From: an uncultured bacterium
GTDB taxonomy: Bacteria; Actinomycetota; Coriobacteriia; Coriobacteriales; Atopobiaceae
Length of the DNA: 5,783 nt
NCBI GenBank assembly: GCA_905214175.1
Contig: CAJMLD010000110.1
Coordinates: 1 to 5,783 of the forward strand
Reading direction: 5' to 3'
Shown: positions 1 through 5,783 of the stretch, piece by piece
Numbering within the stretch: position 1 is the first letter of the stretch
Layout of the letters: the number at the start of each line of letters is the position of its first letter
Program-made: the position numbers and the translations under genes
The notes under the pieces: generated by a model
The model's input: only the letters and a program-made list of their open reading frames with translations
Told to the model about the DNA's origin: nothing
The model's database searches: none

Positions 1-2527
<2,527 letters not shown>

Positions 2528-2538
2528 GACGAGAAGCA

Positions 2539-2556
2539 CGGCGCTACGAAGCGCTG
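2539..2556 (+). other. Small hairpin just after clpB
   Basis: Arms GCGCT (2541-2545) and AGCGC (2550-2554) enclose the loop ACGA. The stem extends outward by one G-U and one C-G pair. It starts 12 bases after the clpB stop and has no T-tract, so it is not a terminator alone; it could protect the 3' end of the clpB mRNA. The role is inferred. Confidence 0.4.
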
Positions 2557-2572
2557 CCAGGCTTAGCAATGA

Positions 2573-2610
2573 AGCGGCCCTGGGGCTTGTGCCCCGGGGC
2601 CGCTCTTTTT
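2573..2610 (+). terminator. Rho-independent terminator of clpB
   Basis: A 14-bp stem pairs 2573-2586 with 2591-2604, perfect except for one T-G pair (2581 with 2596), around the loop TTGT. It is followed at once by CTTTTT (2605-2610). The very GC-rich stem, tetraloop and T-tract make a strong intrinsic terminator that ends the clpB transcript. The reverse strand has no T-run after the stem, so it acts in the plus direction. Confidence 0.92.
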
Positions 2611-2624
2611 GTGTGCGGCGTCTG

Positions 2625-2645
2625 ACTCCGTAAGCGGAGTTTTCT
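2625..2645 (+). terminator. Second, weaker terminator-like hairpin
   Basis: A 6-bp perfect stem, ACTCCG (2625-2630) with CGGAGT (2635-2640), encloses the loop TAAG and runs into TTTTCT (2640-2645). It sits 15 bases after the main terminator's T-tract and may catch read-through. The stem is short, so efficiency is uncertain. Confidence 0.5.
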
Positions 2646-2706
2646 CGGCGCGATTATCCCTGTTGGGGCACAATGGAGACCATGCTGAGCAGACGAGCGT
2701 TGGTTC

Positions 2707-2713
2707 GGGGGGG
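2707..2713 (+). promoter_or_regulatory. Probable ribosome binding site for the PASTA protein
   Basis: A run of seven G ends 7 bases before the ATG at 2721. It can pair with the CCUCC core of 16S rRNA through one G-U pair. The two upstream in-frame ATGs have poorer sites: 2673 has only GGGG 4 bases away, and 2682 has GGAG only 3 bases away. This is the reason for preferring 2721. Confidence 0.5.
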
Positions 2714-2720
2714 TCGCGAC

Positions 2721-4358
2721 ATGGAGGATCCAGAGCTTGAGGGCGGCGCCACGCAGGCGAAGCGCGATGACCCGGATGCCACACGCCGCGTCGACCCGGA
2801 TGCCACGCGCCGCGTTGACCCCGACGCCACGGTGCTTGCCACGCCCGCGGACCCCGACGCCACGGTGCTCGCCGCGCCGCCCGAGCCCGCGTCCGCAGAG
2901 CCGGATGACGCCGCGGCGAACGACGACATGCCCACCATCGTGGTGCCCCATGCCGTCTCGTCAGGCGAAGGCCCCGACGGCATCGACGCGATGGACGACC
3001 CCTATGCCCCCATCAACGACGCAGACTTCACGCGCGTGACCCCCTACGCGCCGGTGGCTATCGACTCTCCGGTTACGTCTCACGACAAGCACCATCGCCG
3101 CGTGCGCCCGTTGGCCGTGATCCTGGTGGCGGTAGCGCTTCTCGCCGCCGCTGCCTTTGTGGTGAAGTACACCTACGAGAGCGAGTACTGGGGCGGCAAG
3201 ACCCTGCCCGACGTGGTGGGCAAGACCGAAACCGAGGCGCGCTCGACCCTCTCGCCGCTGGGGTTTGCCGTCAGCGTCAACGAGGTCCCGTCCGACGACA
3301 ACGTGGGCAAGGTCATCTCGATGAGCCCCGTTGCCGGCACGCGAACGGGCGACGACCTCTCGGTGACCATCACCGTGGCTGTGGCGCGCACGATTCCCTC
3401 CGTGGTGGGCCAAAGCCAGGCGGACGCAAAGAAAGCCCTGTACAGTGCAGGTGCCGAGAACATCTCTATCGCATACCAGAACTCCAGCGAGGCGGAGGGA
3501 ACGGTGCTCGCGGTGGATCCGGACGAAGGCTCGGCGTTTGTTTCGACGGACCAGATCACGCTTACGGTGGCGCAGCCGTTCAAGGTTCCGGACGTGGTGG
3601 GCCTCTCGCTTTCCGATGCCGAGAAGGCCATCAAGGACGCTGGCCTTACGTCCACGGTTTCGTATGCGGACGAGAAGGGCGACGAGAATGAAGTCCTCTC
3701 AACCTCGCCCGAGGCGGGCACCGAGGTCTCCGAGGGCTCCACGGTCACGCTGTACGTGCCGGCACCCAAGCTGAGCGACCCCTACCACATTGCCGAGTAC
3801 TTTGACATCGGCCCCGCCGACTTGGATGCATATCTGGTCAAGCAGGGCTATTCCGTCTCGTCCACGGGTGTGTTTCCCAGCGGCAACGCCTACGCGGTCT
3901 ACACCAACGGCACGGTAACCATCACAATCACAGATTACCCCGAGTCCGCAGACGCCGTTGGCGCAGGTACGGGCACCAGCGCGCTTGCCGGCGGCAAGGC
4001 CGTGGGTGGCGTGAGGCTCCAGGCCTCGGCGTCTTCGGTCTCGTCGAGTGCCGCCATGAGCTCAAGCGGGATTTCGGCCGTGATGGACGCCTGCGGCCTG
4101 AGCAACCTTGTCTCCTCGTGCACCGCCGACACGGCGCAGACCACGCGCCACATCGACAAAACCGGCCTCTCGTTTGCGTGTGGCTACGGTCAGCAGGACG
4201 GCAACGTGTGGAGTGTCCTCATTGGGAGCCTCAATGGGTCCTCCACGCACGTCATTGTGACCATTGCGCCCAAGAGCCACTACGACGGCATTGACCTCGG
4301 CGATTACGGAAACGACCTGGCGAGCTACATCGCCATCACGAACTACTACGGAAAGTGA
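2721..4358 (+). CDS. Kinase-less PASTA-domain membrane protein with DPDAT repeats
   Basis: The function is unknown; PASTA domains usually bind peptidoglycan fragments, often on Ser/Thr kinases or penicillin-binding proteins. The 545-residue protein has, in order: a low-complexity acidic cytoplasmic segment (1-125) with four DPDAT repeats (17-51); a basic patch KHHRRVR; one membrane helix (about 131-148); three PASTA domains (161-221, 223-283, 287-347), each opening with a (L/I/V)P-x-VVG motif and ending in a short beta strand such as VTITV; then an unrecognised domain (348-545) with a Ser/Ala/Gly-rich linker and cysteines C458, C467 and C487. The basic patch before the helix predicts N-terminus in, C-terminus out. 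There is no kinase, transpeptidase or glycosyltransferase domain. In-frame ATGs at 2673 and 2682 would add 16 or 13 residues; 2721 is preferred for its binding site and because 2673 lies only 27 bases past the second terminator hairpin. I found no convincing promoter. The next gene begins 5 bases after the stop. Confidence 0.9.
   Translation: MEDPELEGGATQAKRDDPDATRRVDPDATRRVDPDATVLATPADPDATVLAAPPEPASAEPDDAAANDDMPTIVVPHAVSSGEGPDGIDAMDDPYAPINDADFTRVTPYAPVAIDSPVTSHDKHHRRVRPLAVILVAVALLAAAAFVVKYTYESEYWGGKTLPDVVGKTETEARSTLSPLGFAVSVNEVPSDDNVGKVISMSPVAGTRTGDDLSVTITVAVARTIPSVVGQSQADAKKALYSAGAENISIAYQNSSEAEGTVLAVDPDEGSAFVSTDQITLTVAQPFKVPDVVGLSLSDAEKAIKDAGLTSTVSYADEKGDENEVLSTSPEAGTEVSEGSTVTLYVPAPKLSDPYHIAEYFDIGPADLDAYLVKQGYSVSSTGVFPSGNAYAVYTNGTVTITITDYPESADAVGAGTGTSALAGGKAVGGVRLQASASSVSSSAAMSSSGISAVMDACGLSNLVSSCTADTAQTTRHIDKTGLSFACGYGQQDGNVWSVLIGSLNGSSTHVIVTIAPKSHYDGIDLGDYGNDLASYIAITNYYGK
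2769..2873 (+). repeat. 24-bp in-gene repeat encoding DPDAT peptides (4 copies)
   Basis: Four units lie at 2769-2792, 2793-2816, 2817-2840 and 2850-2873, the last after a 9-base spacer. They encode DPDATRRV twice and then DPDATVLA twice. Units 1 and 2 differ at two bases and units 3 and 4 at one base, all silent. Across all four units every difference within the DPDAT core falls at a third codon position. The peptide is therefore better conserved than the DNA, which suggests selection on the protein. Confidence 0.9.
3201..3761 (+). other. Three consecutive PASTA domains
   Basis: Domain 1 covers 3201-3383 (TLPDVVGKT to VTITVA), domain 2 covers 3387-3569 (TIPSVVGQS to ITLTVA) and domain 3 covers 3579-3761 (KVPDVVGLS to VTLYVP). 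Each shows the family pattern: proline, VVG, a helix rich in Ala/Glu/Lys, a mid-domain P-x-x-G turn (SPVAGT, DPDEGS, SPEAGT) and a final beta strand. Domains 1 and 3 are the most canonical. They lie outside the membrane according to the predicted topology. Confidence 0.9.
4350..4355 (+). promoter_or_regulatory. Ribosome binding site for the small acidic gene
   Basis: GGAAAG ends 8 bases before the ATG at 4364 and lies inside the last codons of the PASTA gene. It supports 4364 over the in-frame GTG at 4355, which overlaps the PASTA stop codon and would have no usable site of its own. Confidence 0.55.
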
Positions 4359-4363
4359 CGAGC

Positions 4364-4546
4364 ATGGACGAGAAGAACGTGGCACCCAGGGTTGAGGCAA
4401 GGGGCGCCAAGCCCGCGCACGAGAAGATCGACCCGGCTGACCAGCCCTTCATTCGTGCCGAAAACGAGGACGATGACGGGTATGACCCGTACTCCGACCG
4501 CCAGCCCTCACCCGAGCCGCTCTTCGAGCGCGACCCCTGGGACTAG
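4364..4546 (+). CDS. Small acidic hypothetical protein
   Basis: I do not recognise this 60-residue protein. It has 17 acidic residues (10 Asp, 7 Glu) against 8 Lys/Arg, and 9 prolines. It has no cysteine, no signal peptide and no membrane segment, so it is probably a disordered cytoplasmic protein. The C-terminal third is rich in Asp, Pro and aromatic residues and ends in ERDPWD. The ATG at 4364 follows a GGAAAG site. An alternative GTG at 4355 would add three residues (Met-Thr-Ser) and overlap the PASTA stop by four bases. The 5-base gap to the PASTA gene implies co-transcription and probable translational coupling, which suggests, but does not show, that the two products work together. That it is a real gene rests on position, binding site and the well-placed stop before a hairpin. 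Confidence 0.7.
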   Translation: MDEKNVAPRVEARGAKPAHEKIDPADQPFIRAENEDDDGYDPYSDRQPSPEPLFERDPWD

Positions 4547-4551
4547 CGGTG

Positions 4552-4577
4552 CCGTGCGGGCAGCACCGCCCGCACGG
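4552..4577. terminator. Hairpin between convergent genes, possible bidirectional terminator
   Basis: A perfect 10-bp stem pairs CCGTGCGGGC (4552-4561) with GCCCGCACGG (4568-4577) around a 6-base loop. It starts 6 bases after the stop of the small acidic gene and lies 27 bases beyond the stop of the minus-strand gene. Neither side has a proper T-tract, so it is not a classical intrinsic terminator; it may need Rho or may protect the 3' ends of both transcripts. Confidence 0.55.
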
Positions 4578-4603
4578 GTTCGTGGCCGTTGGCTGTGGGA
4601 CGG

Positions 4604-5182
4604 CTAGCTTGTGGCGCCCCAGTTGACCTGCATGTACTGCCAGACAAAGAACACGATCACGCAGAGTATCGCAATGACGGCGATAAGCGCCACTACCGAG
4701 CGAATGCGCATCTTGCGTTCGCGCGAGGCAAAGATGTCGCGGCGACCCTTGGGAATCTCGAGGTACTGGCCATAGTGGAGGTCGCGGCGCAGCTGTGGCA
4801 TCTCGGAGCGCGACTTGCGGTAGGAGCGGCCAGAGAGCACCGAGCCCCTGTTGGCGTAGTCTGAATCGTGCGTAAAGCCCTCGAAGCCGTCGGCACTCGA
4901 CTGGTTGTCGAAGTCATCAATGGGCGCGACGGTCTTGTGCGGCGTGCGTGTGCGCGTGTAGCGCTGCGGCCGGGGTGTGGGCTGTCGCTGCGGCTCGGCG
5001 GCCTCTTCGAAACCTGCGGCAGGGGAGTTCTCGCCCGAGTAATCTGCCATGACGGTCTCATCGGGCGATGCCGCGCGCCGCGCCTGCGGATTGCCAGGCG
5101 CGGAGAAGTGCGAACCCTCGGGAGTCCCCTGGGGGCGAGAAGAAACGTTGCCTGGGTTGTCCAGGTCGTCATAGTTGTTCAT
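4604..5182 (-). CDS. Hypothetical tail-anchored membrane protein
   Basis: I do not recognise this 192-residue protein. Residues 1-125 are hydrophilic and rich in Pro, Ser, Arg, Asp and Gln, and look disordered. Residues 128-160 form a more conserved-looking basic stretch (LRRDLHYGQYLEIPKGRRD, then RERKMRIR). One strongly hydrophobic helix follows at about 162-183, with its only cysteine, C174. Nine residues remain, ending in NWGATS. The basic residues before the helix predict N-terminus in the cytoplasm and a very short tail outside. The start at 5182 is supported by GGAGG 9 bases upstream. The gene converges on the PASTA operon and is divergent from the hsp20 gene. The overlapping plus-strand frames lack comparable start sites. 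The mirrored design with the PASTA protein (disordered charged cytoplasmic part plus one helix) is notable, but no function can be assigned. Confidence 0.82.
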   Translation of the reverse strand: MNNYDDLDNPGNVSSRPQGTPEGSHFSAPGNPQARRAASPDETVMADYSGENSPAAGFEEAAEPQRQPTPRPQRYTRTRTPHKTVAPIDDFDNQSSADGFEGFTHDSDYANRGSVLSGRSYRKSRSEMPQLRRDLHYGQYLEIPKGRRDIFASRERKMRIRSVVALIAVIAILCVIVFFVWQYMQVNWGATS

Positions 5183-5191
5183 GTGTTCGTG

Positions 5192-5196
5192 CCTCC
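5192..5196 (-). promoter_or_regulatory. Ribosome binding site of the tail-anchored protein gene
   Basis: The plus strand reads CCTCC, giving GGAGG on the minus strand, 9 bases before the ATG at 5182-5180. It is a near-ideal site and fixes both the start and the coding strand. Confidence 0.8.
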
Positions 5197-5265
5197 GGTT
5201 GCGGTTTGCACGGCAATATCAACATCATAGAGCACACGCGACCTTGAGCTGCCGACGACACGCCC

Positions 5266-5294
5266 ATTATGTTGGCAACGTGCGCAGAAATAAA
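5266..5294 (-). promoter_or_regulatory. Candidate promoter for the tail-anchored protein gene
   Basis: On the minus strand, CATAAT (5271-5266) matches five of six bases of the -10 consensus. TTTATT (5294-5289) lies 17 bases upstream as a poor -35. A second -10-like element, TATGAT (5229-5224), lies closer to the gene but has no matching -35. The choice between them cannot be made from sequence alone. Confidence 0.3.
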
Positions 5295-5313
5295 ATCTAA
5301 GTCGTAGACACTA

Positions 5314-5327
5314 AGAAAATCTTTTCT
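5314..5327. repeat. Inverted repeat AGAAAA-TC-TTTTCT
   Basis: Perfect 6-bp arms (5314-5319 and 5322-5327) are separated by TC. It lies in the AT-rich core of the divergent intergenic region, upstream of hsp20, where a regulator could bind. It does not match the CIRCE element (TTAGCACTC half-sites) or the HAIR element (CTTGAGT half-sites). The operator role is inferred. Confidence 0.4.
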
Positions 5328-5333
5328 CGTGCG

Positions 5334-5364
5334 TTTAATTAATCGGATGACGGGAACATATATC
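5334..5364 (+). promoter_or_regulatory. Candidate hsp20 promoter
   Basis: TTTAAT (5334-5339) and CATATA (5357-5362) are 17 bases apart in an AT-rich stretch about 60-90 bases before the hsp20 start. The -10 element is fair and the -35 is poor, three of six matching. The segment also holds the palindrome TTAATTAA (5335-5342), unusual in DNA this GC-rich. Transcription would begin near 5370 and include the leader hairpin. Confidence 0.3.
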
Positions 5365-5376
5365 TGCGAACACCAA

Positions 5377-5397
5377 GGGCGCCGCAACGAGGCGCCC
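5377..5397 (+). promoter_or_regulatory. Leader hairpin of hsp20
   Basis: A perfect 7-bp stem, GGGCGCC (5377-5383) with GGCGCCC (5391-5397), encloses a 7-base loop. It ends 9 bases before the ribosome binding site AAGGAG. It may be an mRNA stabiliser or part of a heat-responsive leader. As DNA, the inverted repeat could also be an operator. It does not itself cover the ribosome binding site. Confidence 0.5.
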
Positions 5398-5406
5398 GCA
5401 CGTCTC

Positions 5407-5412
5407 AAGGAG
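5407..5412 (+). promoter_or_regulatory. Ribosome binding site of hsp20
   Basis: AAGGAG ends 9 bases before the ATG at 5422. It favours 5422 over the in-frame ATG at 5431, which would be 18 bases away. Confidence 0.8.
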
Positions 5413-5421
5413 TTGATCATC

Positions 5422-5783
5422 ATGGCAAGCATGATTCCGTATGACAGGTACGCAAGGGCTCTCGCCAGCTGGCCGTTCAACGCGTTTGACGACTTCTTCG
5501 CTCCACTGGCAACCACCGATGGTGACGTGGCCTTCAAGATGAACGTCGAGGACGCGGGCGACAAGTACGTGGTCACCGCCGAGCTCCCTGGCGTCAAGAA
5601 GGACGAGGTCGACGTCGAGCTCAACGAGGGCAGGCTCTCCGTCTCGGTTGACAAGAAGGAGTCCGACGAGGAGAAGGGCAAGAACTACCTCCACAAGGAG
5701 ACCGGCGAGTGGAGCGCCACGCGTGGCGTGTACCTGAAGGACGCCGCGACCGAGGGCCTAACCGCCAAGATGGACGGCGGCGT
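5422..5783 (+). CDS. Hsp20/alpha-crystallin family small heat-shock protein, 3' partial
   Basis: Small heat-shock proteins are ATP-independent cytoplasmic holdases. They bind unfolding proteins and pass them to DnaK and ClpB. The frame is open from 5422 to the window edge, giving 120 complete residues. Residues 1-35 form a typical aromatic N-terminal arm (WPFNAFDDFF at 17-26). The alpha-crystallin domain begins near residue 37 with KMNVEDAGDKYVVTAELPG, including the conserved ELPGVKKDEV motif (54-63) and the strand NEGRLSVSV (68-76). A charged loop and KNYLHKE (87-93) follow, then the strand with R101, which appears to match the family's conserved arginine. The rest of the domain, including the expected A-x-x-x-G-V-L motif and C-terminal I-x-I, lies outside. 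I estimate 20-30 residues are missing. The gene has its own AAGGAG site and lies divergent from the tail-anchored protein gene. Heat-shock control is likely for this family, but no known operator is clear here. Confidence 0.93.
   Translation, partial: MASMIPYDRYARALASWPFNAFDDFFAPLATTDGDVAFKMNVEDAGDKYVVTAELPGVKKDEVDVELNEGRLSVSVDKKESDEEKGKNYLHKETGEWSATRGVYLKDAATEGLTAKMDGG

Noticed and set aside
2646..2680. Promoter of the PASTA gene (GATTAT at 2652 or CACAAT at 2669 as -10)
   Set aside because: Each matches only four of six -10 bases and neither has a recognisable -35 at 16-18 bases. A promoter is expected here but cannot be placed.
2544..2983. Minus-strand open frames over the terminators and the DPDAT region
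   Set aside because: They read through the terminator hairpins and the repeat array in reverse. Their low-complexity Gly/Val/Arg or Ser/Ala sequence is what the complementary repeats would give.
4589..5230. Two plus-strand open frames (4589-4864 and 4868-5230) opposite the tail-anchored protein gene
   Set aside because: They lack good binding sites. The minus-strand frame has GGAGG at ideal spacing and a clear membrane helix behind a basic patch.
5243..5249. CTTGAGC as a HAIR half-site for HspR
   Set aside because: The HAIR consensus is CTTGAGT-N7-ACTCAAG. The second half is missing (GACACGC at the expected place), so a single 7-base half-site is not enough.
5242..5410. 7-bp inverted match CCTTGAG (5242-5248) and CTCAAGG (5404-5410, overlapping the hsp20 binding site), as a long-range thermometer
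   Set aside because: A 7-bp match in about 240 bases is expected by chance, and the likely hsp20 transcription start (near 5370) would leave the first arm out of the mRNA.

Overview
The window is GC-rich bacterial DNA with dense, well-spaced genes. It most resembles an actinobacterium of the Coriobacteriia type (Olsenella/Atopobium/Collinsella relatives). That placement is an inference from base composition, the style of ClpB and the Asp/Ala-rich low-complexity tails on several proteins; no rRNA or other marker gene is present to confirm it.

Layout. (1) Bases 1-2527, plus strand: clpB, the Hsp100 disaggregase, missing roughly its first 60 codons at the window edge. (2) Bases 2528-2720: a hairpin-rich gap with a strong intrinsic terminator and a weaker second terminator-like hairpin, separating clpB from the next unit. 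(3) Bases 2721-4358, plus strand: a single-pass membrane protein with three extracytoplasmic PASTA domains, no kinase domain, a cytoplasmic segment carrying four copies of a DPDAT peptide, and an unrecognised C-terminal domain. (4) Bases 4364-4546, plus strand: a 60-residue very acidic protein just behind it, very likely co-transcribed. (5) Bases 4547-4603: a GC-rich hairpin between convergent genes. (6) Bases 4604-5182, minus strand: a 192-residue protein with a long disordered N-terminal part and one C-terminal membrane anchor. (7) Bases 5183-5421: a divergent promoter region with an AT-rich core (19 G+C in the 60 bases 5287-5346) and several inverted repeats. (8) Bases 5422-5783, plus strand: an Hsp20-family small heat-shock protein, cut by the right-hand edge.

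Functionally, two protein-quality-control genes bracket three envelope or unknown genes. ClpB and Hsp20 are known partners in general: small heat-shock proteins hold unfolded proteins in a state that ClpB with DnaK can recover. The three middle genes have no assignable function. Two of them are predicted to be anchored in the membrane with long charged cytoplasmic tails, and the PASTA domains suggest contact with peptidoglycan or its precursors. The least described parts are the PASTA protein's DPDAT repeat array and C-terminal domain, the small acidic partner, and the tail-anchored protein. I see no mobile element, CRISPR array, tRNA or rRNA.
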